Shown: positions 32,603 to 43,215 of the stretch, piece by piece
Layout: each line of letters begins with the position of its first letter
Position numbering within the stretch: position 1 is the stretch's first letter
Assembly: GCA_964017235.1 (NCBI GenBank)
Contig: OZ024931.1
Coordinates: 138,324,033-138,388,032, forward strand
DNA: 64,000 bases
Source of the DNA: Sabellastarte sp. h YS-2021
Taxonomy: Eukaryota; Annelida; Polychaeta; Sabellida; Sabellidae
Direction: 5' to 3'
Made by a program: the position numbers and the translations under genes
Notes under the pieces: model-generated
What the model saw: the letters and a program-made list of their open reading frames with translations, nothing else
Told to the model about the DNA's origin: nothing
Database searches by the model: none

Positions 32603-35029
32603 TTACTCTGTGTTTATAGTGACTCAAAAATAACAAGTTACTCAACAGAGCATAATTTTGACATAATTTTGATTTCTGCTGTAGTAAGTCACTTGCAAAG
32701 TTTCAAAAGAATCCCAAAAGAAATGTGGCTTGTAGATGGAACACAAGAAATCTCCTCGGATGTGGATTTGTATATGGTAGCATGCATGTAAGATGACCAT
32801 GCATGATCCCCGAATATCAGGGATACAATGAATAGTTTTTTTTCTGCATTTTATATGGACATAAAGTTACTACATTTGGGCAAGAAAACACTATTGGTGG
32901 AGGTCTGCACTCCATGAGTACTTTCTAGTTTATTTCTTATTTATCCTTGGCCTTCAGATTATTTTATACCCTTTTTCTTGATTATTCACATAAAATTTAG
33001 AATCAATAGTTGGTTGTACTGTGATGAATTAGATTTCTGTCACAGCTATCAGGAGATGAAAATGAAGAGAGAAAATAATTTACAAAACAAATTAAATTCT
33101 TAAGTCTGCATAATACAACTTTGGAAAAGTTGGTTGTTGGTGTGACACAAATTTGTAGGATCTTTTTTGCAATAGTATTCATAGGAATAAATGGGTATTT
33201 CATGAATATTTTCTAAAGAGAAAATATTTCAGAGTAAATATTTTTTAAAGTTGACAAAAGAATTTAGACCACAGAAAAGCAGACTCAAGTTTATAAAGAA
33301 TTTATATACCACAAAAAGCAACATAAGTTTTAATGCAGTACTGTGAGGACAGGTACACTTTACAAGGTGTTATATTACACATTTGCTGTGATCTGGGTCT
33401 TAGGAGATAAAAGGCCACATTAACTCACTATGTGGCTTTCTATGTTAGGCCCTTGTGGATATAAAGAAAACAGAAGGCATGTAAGGAGGTGGGGCTAGGA
33501 GGGATTTGACTTCAAGCAAAGTTTACAAGGCTCTTTCACTTAGCTGTAATAGTCAGTAGAAACTAAAACTCCATTATCTGAACTGACAACTTTCCCTAGT
33601 TGCAAAGAAACGTAAGCCTTCAGCAAGGCTACCAGGGAATAAAATTCAACTGAAAACTTTGTGACCTCAAGAAGAGCCTGGAAATGAAACAAAGGCTCCA
33701 GGGGGTTTAAACCAAGTGTGTGATCCACCAAGAAAACATTATTCCTTCCTTCCATGCACAATAAATAAACTCAGTTATTGTATCAAATTAGTTGGTTTTT
33801 ATTACAGTCTTCTTAATTCATACTTACAGTGTTTTTCCTTCCTTAGCATTTACTGAATAAATAGTTCATAGCTTCTAATTGTTAAATCATTCAATTATTT
33901 GACTCCCAAAATGTGTACAACAATGCACTAATATAAGTTAGTGAAATCTAATTCTATAATGAACTCTTTTATTTATTTATTCATAATGTTTGTAAAAAAA
34001 ACAATTTTTTCGTACAATTTAGTAGAATTTTATAATAAATTAATTTTAATAATCCAACTGGGTTTTTATTGTTTAAAACAGCTAGTTTCATCACACGTCC
34101 TTCGGTTTTGTGTGGCATATTTCACTTGTCCACTTTAACAAATGTAAAACACTTTTTTATTAGTGCTATTTAATTTAACATGGGAGAACTAATATCATTA
34201 TAAATCAGACTGCCCTGCGAATAATTTAAATAAAAGTCAGGAAATGCATAACAAGGTAATATAATTTAGGAATACAACAGCTTACTGAAAGAAAATTAAG
34301 TTTATTGAAATATCATTGTTTAGTAGATTGCAGAAGATATCAATAAGCATTGCAGTGGATTTTTCTGTGACTCTGTGCTTAGAGTGTTGGACTTCAGAGC
34401 AAAAGGTTGATTTGCTTCAAGATTTAGACATAATTTACACCAATTAGATATAATAAGATATAAAGTCTGAAAAGATTTGCTGATTTTATTAGTTTTATTA
34501 ATGAAAAATGACAAAATTTGATATTGGAATTTTCTATAAATTTGTATTTAAATTTTAAGACATTTGGATTTTTAAAAGCACATAAAGAAATCTATCAGCC
34601 ATACTACAACCGCCATTGTACTGTGTGCATTGTTTGTCTGGGACATGCACTAAAAACATGTATAAATATTGTATAGACATGTATCATGCTCACTAGTGTC
34701 TTATTTTGTTGTATACCACCTTAAATTCTTGGGTATATCTACATTGGTACCTGTGTGGGAACAGTATCTTGCTTGACTTATTCTTTGCAAACTCTCACCT
34801 TTTCAGTCAAACAATGGCCTAAAGCTTTTGAAGGCAAATGCTGCTAAATTTCTTAATGTAGCTCACAAGTGAAGCCCCGTTTTGATGGTATTATGTAAAA
34901 ACTTTCCCCTATATTTTATTTTTTAAACTTTTTCTGATAATCATAATTACTGAGATGAAAATAAAATGACACAGAATTAAATTGCTATTTTGGGGATCAC
35001 TTACTTTCATATAGCCTTTCCTCCACTTA
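32603..35029. other. Intergenic, no assignable gene
   Basis: Nothing recognisable. A 73-codon frame on the - strand (33761-33540) has unusually protein-like composition ('NPLEPLFHFQALLEVTKF') and could be an exon, but no splice partner or family was found. A degenerate tRNA-like stretch lies near 34370-34425 ('GCTTAGAGTGTTGGACTTC'). Confidence 0.3.
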
Positions 35030-35655
35030 TGATGAGGTGGTAATTAAACTTGAGTAAGAAATGAAGTATTAGACCCTAATTGGATTTAACATTATCTTCT
35101 GACGGTGTATATTTATGTGTATTCATAAGGTGTAAACTATTAACAAAGGAGTGCACTATTTCATGGAATGCATAGATTTTACAATTACTGGGTGGATGTA
35201 ATGTGCAAACTAATGATCACAAGTTTTTCATCAGTCACCTATAACTATTGTCCAACTATTGTGTGGCTTGTGAGGTGTACACTAGTGCACACAAGATTTT
35301 ATTACACACCTATATTGGTTTATTGCCAGACTTAAGAGTCTAACGTGCTTATTATGCTTAACCTTAGTTGTTGCAAAAGCAACAAGTTCTTTGTAACTCC
35401 ACAGGAGTTCTGATTGTAGATGCCTCTCATTGCCAAGTTACTCCTTCCTTCGGAGATTGTTCTCCCTGCTGTTGGGGAGTGAGTCTGCATTGATGAGGTG
35501 GTAATTAAACTTGAGTAAGAAAAGAAGTATTAAATCACATTTAGATTTCACATTATCTTTTGACCGTGTATATTTATGTGTATTCATAAAGTGTAAACTA
35601 TATACAGAGTAGTGTACTATTTCATGACATACATAGATTTCACAATTAACTTTGC
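35030..35655. repeat. Direct repeat pair, about 160 bp each, 461 bp apart
   Basis: 'TGATGAGGTGGTAATTAAAC' starts at 35030 and 35491. Both copies continue through 'GTGTATATTTATGTGTATTC' and 'ACTATTTCATG' to a CAATTA word, with moderate divergence. The intervening 300 bp is unique here. It could be a tandem duplication or a very small element with terminal direct repeats. No primer-binding site or polypurine tract was seen. Confidence 0.7.
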
Positions 35656-37141
35656 TTATACATATAGTAATTTTCTCTTGGATTTAATTTCTTTCTTATC
35701 CACCTCAGTTAATAGTTAAAGTAACTGGTTTTAGTTTTCTACAAAATTACTTAAAATAAGTTTGTTGAAATTATATCACTAGAAAGCATTGGACATGAGA
35801 AAGTGCAAAAGCTTTCTCTGATGATATCAACGATTCATACATGTAACGGGAAAGATATTACTCTTGCTACCTCAAAGTACTGTAACATGGTTTCAAAGGC
35901 ACATAAGCATCATATTCATAGCTTTGATAGTTATTGAGATGTTAACATTGAGAGCAGATGTTGGACTAATGGTATTTTTTTAAATTAGACACCAACCCTT
36001 TAACTCTACATCCTGTTGCTCCTGGAGTGTAAAACACCATCTGGGAGCAAAGCACATGTCAACGTAGTCCCAAATGTAATATTACTAACTGTGATACTTA
36101 ATATTTAAGTTGCATTGGTCCAGGTACTTGCAGAATTTTGCCCCCACACATTCTATTGCTTCTGTTGGTCCAGTGGGTTATTGATTTTCCATTCTGATAT
36201 TTCCTCACAAGCAATCCAGAACCAAGGAATTTGGTCACCAGATTATGTTTGGTCTCTATTACTGTTTGGTCGTATTTGTCCAGCAATGACAATGCTCTGC
36301 CATCCACACTTTTAATAATATAATAAAAAATTACTATTTTGCCTTTGGAGCATATTTTTCAAAAACCTTATTTTCTATAGTTGAGGTACAATGTTACATG
36401 TTATTATGTTATGCTAAAATAATAAGCTACAAAAGCCTTCGATGTTTTGGTCAAGAACTTTAATAGAGACAGTGTTAATATTAAATGATGCTGTGAACAC
36501 AGGTCATGAAAAAATGTGAGAGAATGACTGACATTGATAGGTAACCTCAACAAAAAGCTTTATACTAACTCAGTAAATTATAACTTTATGTCGGTTTTCT
36601 ATTTTTTATTCAATGTAGCACTGAATCTTAATAAATTACTTAAAAAGCAGTTTTTTCTGTAAGAGACGATTAAATGCTATAAAAGTCCGATTTGAATTTT
36701 AGGAAAATGCTTTATTGATTTATTTGTGTTTTAGTATATTTGTTTCATATAAACAGTATGATACCAATAAAAATTTCTGTAAAAAATTGCTTTCAGTCTG
36801 AATGTCTTGGCTTGTACACTCAAGCAGCAGTTAAACATCCATGTGTAACAAACCAAGCTTGATCTATGATCAGTCAACTTTAGTAGATGAAATGTGAGGG
36901 GCAAATAACATAAACAGAAATAGACACAAGTAATCCAATAGTCACAATAGTTTATTAAATCTTGTGAAAGTGTATACATAGCATTACATATAACAGTAGA
37001 GCTTGTATACAGATTACACATTATCCTACCTAGTGTTTGCAGTGTTCTGGAGGCAAAAAGCTTATCCACTTTAGCTGACATGCATGAAATATTATTAAAG
37101 TTACTCCTGTATATTTTTGTGCCTGTTAGAGATGACACTCC
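35656..37141. other. Intergenic, no recognised gene
   Basis: AT-rich. The - strand frame at 36731-37171 overlaps the next repeat and shows no domain. Confidence 0.3.
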
Positions 37142-37655
37142 AGGGTTTTTATTCACGATACGTCTTAGCAAGGGCTTAGGCTTAAAGTTAAGACATTTGT
37201 CTCAAGTTTCTGCCCCAAAACTGCTATGAATCTTGTTTTAGTCTTAGTGGTATTCACAAAGAAGTTAAGACCAGTCTTAGGCTTAGCCAAGGACTCAACT
37301 TTAAGACTGCTTGGTAGTGGGCTTAAATTTTGTAAAGATGATTTAAATATGGCCGCTATAAACTTTTCTTCACTTCAAAATTTGAAATGGCTGTAAATAA
37401 AGTATAATTATACAGAACACCTCACTAAAGCAGTATTTGGGAAGTTGATAACAAGGTTTTCCATTTCACAACAGCACTTTTCCTGCATTAAATGAAGGAT
37501 ATATGTCACCAATAGTATAGTTTGAATAGAAAAGAATGGTCACATGACACAGGTTGTTTGATAATCTTGGACTTAGCTAAGTCACCCTTTGTGAATATGG
37601 TTTTAAGACAAAACTTAGCTGGCTAAGTCTAAAACCCTTCATGAATACCAGCCCA
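37142..37655. mobile_element. Foldback element with TATTCACGA-type termini
   Basis: The left end 'GGGTTTTTATTCACGATACG' is followed by TCTTAG and 'GGGCTTAGGCTTAAAG'. The right end read inverted is 'GGGCTGGTATTCATGAAGGG' followed by TTTTAGACTTAGCC. Internal inverted variants of CTTAGGCTTAGCC recur. A related unpaired right end ('AGACCCTTCGTGAAACCGG') lies at 38315-38333, so two related elements may be nested or one may be longer than 514 bp. Confidence 0.6.
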
Positions 37656-39177
37656 GATATCCTTGTATGCAATCATCTTTCTTTTTCTTCGATAAGGTTT
37701 TGTCAAATATACAATTACAACACATTTTAAAATAGTCCCCACGAATCGATCCCCAGACCTAAGTAATGACAGATGTGGAGAAATTAAAATTGATTAAACT
37801 AACATGTTAGAACTCACCAAACAACTGCACTTCGGCCCAGCACTAGAACATGTTACGCTAAGACCAGTTACACTAAAGCAAATGACCAGGTCTGGTGCCA
37901 CATCCCAGTTACCTAATAACACATTTAAAATATTCAGTCCAAATCACACTCTATTCACACAGGATGAAGGCCAAAGCTCTCTTCACACTGCAAATTGTAA
38001 ACATGCGTTTAACCAAAATTAATATACTACACCCATACTACAATGCACTAATACTGCATAGGAAACATAAACCCTGCAATCAGCTCCCTCTACACTGAGA
38101 CACTGCTTCATTTTGCTTTTCAATTATAAGAACAAACAGGTTAGAACACATACACCCATGACAATCCATTTACTGGCCATGGTATAAAGGCCAATACTAA
38201 AAGGTTAGGTCCTTGTATATGTCCACTCAGCAATTACTATGCAATAAGTGTAGTAAGAAACACTGCTGAAGCCTAAGTCCAGGCTAAGTCTGAGACCCTT
38301 CGTGAAACCGGCCCCAGGATTACTGACCTTGAACGTCCTTCAACTCTCCCTATGATAAATATTTTATTTAATTAGCACACTGAGTTCCTCTCTGTGGGGA
38401 AGATACTGCACTTGCAAGCAGTAGATAAGATAAGATAAGATAAGATTATAGAACCAAGGACTAAGTTCAACAAATTGAATCTGTTGGAGAGGAACATTAA
38501 ATCCAAAGCAAAAGTGGCCAAAGATCACCTAAAACAATGAAATGGATGAGAAAGAATGTCCGTATTAAGAGAAAGAAGCTTTTTCTTAAAAAGGACCTAG
38601 CTTTAAGCTGTAAAATGGGCGATTTACTGACAGGGTCCCTGAAAAGTGCTACTTAGGATAGGACAGGGCTAGAACATACATTGATCTAAAATCCTGAAGT
38701 GGACATAAAGGGTCTAAACTAAATAGTATAAATTAGGATGCAGATTGTAGAGTTTCAGACCACTTTAATACGATAAAGGCTCCATCGACATCCAAAAGCA
38801 CATGTCCCTACACAGATGTCTTGATTTGCCAAATAAGTTGGATTAGGAAGGACGGAGATCATTGATACACAAAAAAATGCAAATAGGCATTTGGAAATAG
38901 GGCCCAAGGGATAAAAGTCACATTTTGGAATACCAATGGTCAAGATATGGATATCAAGAACACCCTTGAGCCTGGGGACAATCCTAACATTGACTTGCAT
39001 GGGTTTCAACATTATCTTTTTTTTTTGATGTTCCAAACTGCGAAGTGAGATGTTATTATGCCATTGAAATTTTGCTCAAATAGCAGATACATGATTAACT
39101 AGACCTAGTGCATCGCAGAACGATGCAAATTGTATCCACCACAAAGAAAACTCACCAAAGCCATTCTGATATCGCTT

Positions 39178-41240
39178 AACCTTGAAGGAGAAGCCCAAGG
39201 TGAAATCTGACCATATCAAAAGACTTCCATGATTTCCTATAGGTTAGTGTGACACTGCAAACCTCTAGGAATATGAATAAGCAAGATACAAACACTGTTA
39301 ATTTTGGCAATCCTCATTTGACCTTGAAAGAGGTCAAATCCAACCACACCAAAAGATTCCCAGCCCATGATTTCCTATATGTTGGTTTACCATACCAAAC
39401 CTCTAGGGCCAATAATAAGCGAGTTATAAGCACTTTTAAGTTTGGCAATCCTCGCTTGACCTCGATGGAGGTTCCAAGGTCGAATCCGACCACAGCAATA
39501 GATTCTTTGTCCATGTTTTTGTGTAGGTTTGTTTACCATCCTAAACCTTTAGGATCAATAATGAGCGAGTTATAAGCACTTTTAAGTTTGATTATCCTCG
39601 TTTGACCTTGAAGGAGGGGTCCAAGGTCATATCCGACCACACCAAAAGATTCCCAGCACATGATTTCCTATATGTTGGTTTACCATCCCAAACCTCTAGG
39701 ACCAATAATAAGCGAGCTATAAGCACTTTCAAGTTTGGCTATCCTCATTTGACCTTGAAGGAGGGGTCCAAGGTCAAATCTGACCACACCTAAAGAATCC
39801 CTGCCCATGATCTCCTATAGGTTGGTTTACCATCCCAAACCTCTAGGACCAATAATAAGGGAGTTATAAGCACTTTCAAGTTTGACTATCCTCATTTGAC
39901 CTTGAAGGAGGGGTCCAAGATCAAATCCGAACACACCAAAAGATTCCCAGCCCATGATTTCCTATAGGTTGGTTTACCATCTTAAACCTCTAGGACCATT
40001 AATAAGCGAGTTATAAGCACTTTTAAGTTTGGCTATGCTCGTTTGACCTTGAAGGAGGGGTCCAAGGGCAAATCCGACCACACCAAAAGATTCCCAGCCC
40101 ATGATTTTCTATAGGTTGGTTTACCATCCCAAACCTCTAGGACCAGTAATAAGCGAGTTATAAGCACTTTTAAGTTTAGCTATCCTCGTTTGACCTTGAA
40201 GGAGGGGACCAAGGTCAAATCCAAACACACCAAAAGATTCCCAGCCCATGATTTCCTATAGGTTGGTTTACCATCCTAAACATCTAGGACCAATAATAAG
40301 CAAGTTTTAAGCACTTTTAAGTTTGGCTATGCTGGTTTGACCTTGAAGGAAGGGTCCAAGGTCAAATCCGACCACACCAAAAGATTCCCAGCCAATGATT
40401 TCCTATTGGTTGGTTTACCATCCCAAACCTCTAGGACCAATAATAAGCGAGTTATAAGCACTTTTAAGTTTGGCTATGCTCGTTTGACCTTGAAGGAGGG
40501 GTCCAAGGGCAAATCCGACCACACCAAAAGATTCCCAGCCCATGATTTCCTATAGGTTGTTTTACCATCCCAAACCTCTAGGACCAGTAATAAGCGAGTT
40601 ATAAGCACTTTTAAGTTTAGCTATCCTCGTTTGACCTTGAAGGAGGTGTCCAAGGTCAAATCCGAACACACCAAAAGATTCCCAGCACATGATTTCCTAT
40701 AGGTTGGTTTACCATCCTAAACATCTAGGACCAATAATAAGCAAGTTTTAAGCACTTTTAAGTTTGGCTATGCTGGTTTGACCTTGAAGGAAGGGTCCAA
40801 GGTCAAATCCGACCACACCAAAAGATTACCAGCCCATGATTTCCTATAGGTTGGTTCACCATCCCAAACCTCTAGGACCAATAATAAGCGAGTTATAAGC
40901 ACTTTTAAGTTTGGCTATCCTCGTTTGACCTTGAAGGAGGGGTCCAAGGTCAAATCCGACCACACCAAAAGATTCCCAGCCAATGATTTCCTATTGGTTG
41001 GTTTACCATCCCAAACCTCTAGGACCAATGATAAGTGAGCTATAAGCATTTTTAAGTTTGGCTATGTTCGTTTGACTTTGAAGGAGGGGTCCAAGGTCAA
41101 ATCGGACCACACCAAAAGATTCCAAGCCCATGATTTCCTATATGTTGGTATACCATCCCAAACCTCTAGGACCAGTAATAAGCGAGTTATAAGCACTTTT
41201 AAGTTTGGCTATGCTCGTTTGACCTTGAAGGAGGTCAAAT
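39178..41240. repeat. 147-bp satellite array, about 14 copies with a trimer higher-order repeat
   Basis: The anchor 'CTTGAAGGA' (or a close variant) falls at 39181, 39323, 39461, 39607, 39754, 39901, 40048, 40195, 40342, 40489, 40636, 40783, 40930, 41077 and 41224. The last eleven intervals are all 147 bp and the first few are 138-147. Each unit carries 'TTTGACCTTGAAGGAGG' followed by 'TCCAAGGTCAAATC', 'ACACCAAAAGATTCCCAGCC', 'CCAAACCTCTAGGACC' and 'GAGTTATAAGCACTTTTAAG'. As 147 is divisible by three, one frame stays open for long stretches and gives 49-residue peptide repeats ('TLKEGSKVKSDHTKRFPAHD'). These are broken by stops and are not a gene. The right edge is 'GAGGTCAAATATATATATAT'. Confidence 0.95.
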
Positions 41241-42594
41241 ATATATATATGTTAAGCCTTTTTGTCTTGTGACTGATTCTTTATGATTCTATATATATTT
41301 GGAAACTTAATCCCCTAAATATTGTTAATTGACATATGTTGTGTGTTCTGGGATGGGTTGTTGTAAGTGTATGGCTTGCAGGTGGATGATGATGAAGAAT
41401 TAGGGGTTTTAACAGTCATGCCTTTCTTCTAGATTTTATTTATGTCATCGGTAACAATTTCATTTTTGTCAAACTAACGTAATTTCAATAACTGTATTAT
41501 TGATTATATGAGAGCAACAAATGATACTTAATTGTATGGTTTAAGGACCAAAGCTTTGTATCTATTCCGAAATCCCTTATCTCAAACAGCAGAATAACTT
41601 GTATACCATCTCTTGATCTAAAGGAGATTTAATACAACTTTAACATCGACGAATTAGTCAGAATTACACAATGCAAGTTCTGTAATATAAGGTTCACAGC
41701 ATTTGAATTTTGTCTTTAGGTTGGGTGTCGGGTTTGCAATAAAGATAAAAAAGGTTTTGTTCTCAGTTTTGTCAGACACATATTACAACTTCTAAACAAG
41801 TATAATGTGTTGTAAGAATTGTAACAACATGTAAGTAAATATCAGATGGCGATGTTTACTTTTTCGTAAATGTTTACATATGATTTTCATTATTTGCCAC
41901 AACATAAACAATAAAATTTATGCTTTTTCAGCAGTATAACCCCTGCTTGCGCATTGGTATGACTGTGAGCATACCCACTAAATTCTTGTTATAAGATCTT
42001 CACTTATATTTTGGCCCTAATAAGAACAAAACACCATTTCAAGAATAACGCATGATTCAGCATCTTTTAACAAAATCAGCCTATTTGATGCAGCAAACAC
42101 TGACACACAGAAGTTTCTTAAAACTGCAAATCACACCTGGCAGGCTATTTGTGTATCGTGTTATGTAATTCTATTTGACTCATATCTGATATTTTCCTGA
42201 TATAAAAACAAATTATCGTTTATAAAATATAACTAAATAAAATCTTTGTTCTAATTCCAAAACTGAAACGTGGTCTTGAATGTTTTTCTAGTATGTGTTT
42301 TGTGAGTTACAAGTCAAAGTGTAACTAAGAAAGTCATCACTCTAGCATGAAGCAACTTAGATAATTTGATTATTTGACCTCTTTAAACTTTTTTGATCCT
42401 CATTTAGAGCTATATAGCTTCACTTATAGTTAGTAGATTAATGGACAACTTTGGATATACATAGTTGGCTGAAGGGTACACTTTCCTTTTCGAAATATTG
42501 TCACTATTTATTTACGCTAAAATATATAATTTTTTGCTAATTTTCTGCAAAAAAAGTCAAGCATGAGTATCTCCTTGCTGAAAAATTTTATGTG

Positions 42595-43150
42595 CTATTC
42601 ACACTACAGGTGGTCGTCTAGCAGTTAGAAGTTTTTCTGGGCAGTGGAACCGTCTCCCAGGTGACCCCATTTCATCCGAGTTGTTCCCACTACAGGTGAA
42701 TGACCAATATTGAACACAGTGTTTTAACCATCAATGACAGTCAGATGACAGTACTAAAATGTTGGTCACCATGATGCGACCTCCATTAACCTTAACTCAA
42801 CTTCAGCATAACGTCTAATACCTTGTCCCCATATTACACTGATAGATGACTGAATCACAGCTTTATGTACACCAAAGACCACACCTTCAGTCACCATAGT
42901 TAGAAATTCATGCATGCTTGCACAAAATCGTCTGACCATGCTTATAGTATCAAAATCAGTGGCAAAAATTTTAACCAATTTAAAACTTCCGTTTAAACTC
43001 AGTAAACAGGACTCTCAAGGTTGTGAAAGGTTATCCACTGACTCAAAAAGGTCACACAAGGACTTCACACGGTGATTCAAGGACAGCAACATTTCCCCAA
43101 ATGTGGCCTACCCCATGTGTGATATACCTCCTGTAGTGTGAATGGGGTAT
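42595..43150. mobile_element. 555-bp TIR element inserted in copy A
   Basis: The left end 'ATTCACACTACAGGTGG' is matched inverted by the right end, which reads 'ATTCACACTACAGGAGG' from the other strand. Flanks are TTTA/TTAT on the left and ATTAAG on the right. Copy B has no such sequence: there 'AAACTTTATGGGAAGACTT' runs straight through the position, so B is the empty site. No coding capacity. A short - strand frame inside (42766-42978) has no recognised domain. Confidence 0.75.
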
Positions 43151-43215
43151 TAAGATTTATGTCATAGAGGTACTTTATGTAGAACACACCTTTTGTCAAC
43201 CCTTATAACAGTCAT

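Larger units (their letters stand above)
38195..43215. repeat. Duplicated unit, copy A
   Basis: Beginning near 'ACTAAAAGGTTAGGTCC' (about 38197), this stretch aligns with copy B (45590-51410) in the same orientation. Matched blocks are 38200-39097 with 45593-46205 plus 46850-47240, 41240-42594 with 49710-51320, and 43150-43215 with about 51325-51400. Shared words include 'CATCCAAAAGCACATGT', 'ATTCTTTATGATTC' and 'TCTTCATTTAGAGC'/'TCCTCATTTAGAGC'. Copy A is interrupted by the 147-bp satellite (39178-41240) and a TIR element (42595-43150). Divergence is substantial, so the duplication is old. Confidence 0.75.

Noticed and set aside
33540..33761. 73-codon - strand frame with protein-like composition
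   Set aside because: No family, splice partner or conserved motif. Mentioned only in the regional note.
35030..35655. LTR retrotransposon
   Set aside because: The repeats flank only about 300 bp. No primer-binding site, polypurine tract or coding remnant was seen.
39178..41240. CRISPR-like array
   Set aside because: The period is constant but the whole 147-bp unit is conserved, with no repeat/spacer alternation, and the context is eukaryotic.
39249..41272. Several open frames with a repeated 49-residue peptide
   Set aside because: They are generated by the 147-bp satellite, whose length is a multiple of three. Stops and start positions vary between monomers, and there is no sign of coding selection.
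42766..42978. Protein-coding frame of 70 codons on the - strand
   Set aside because: It lies wholly inside the TIR element, has no known domain, and is absent from copy B.
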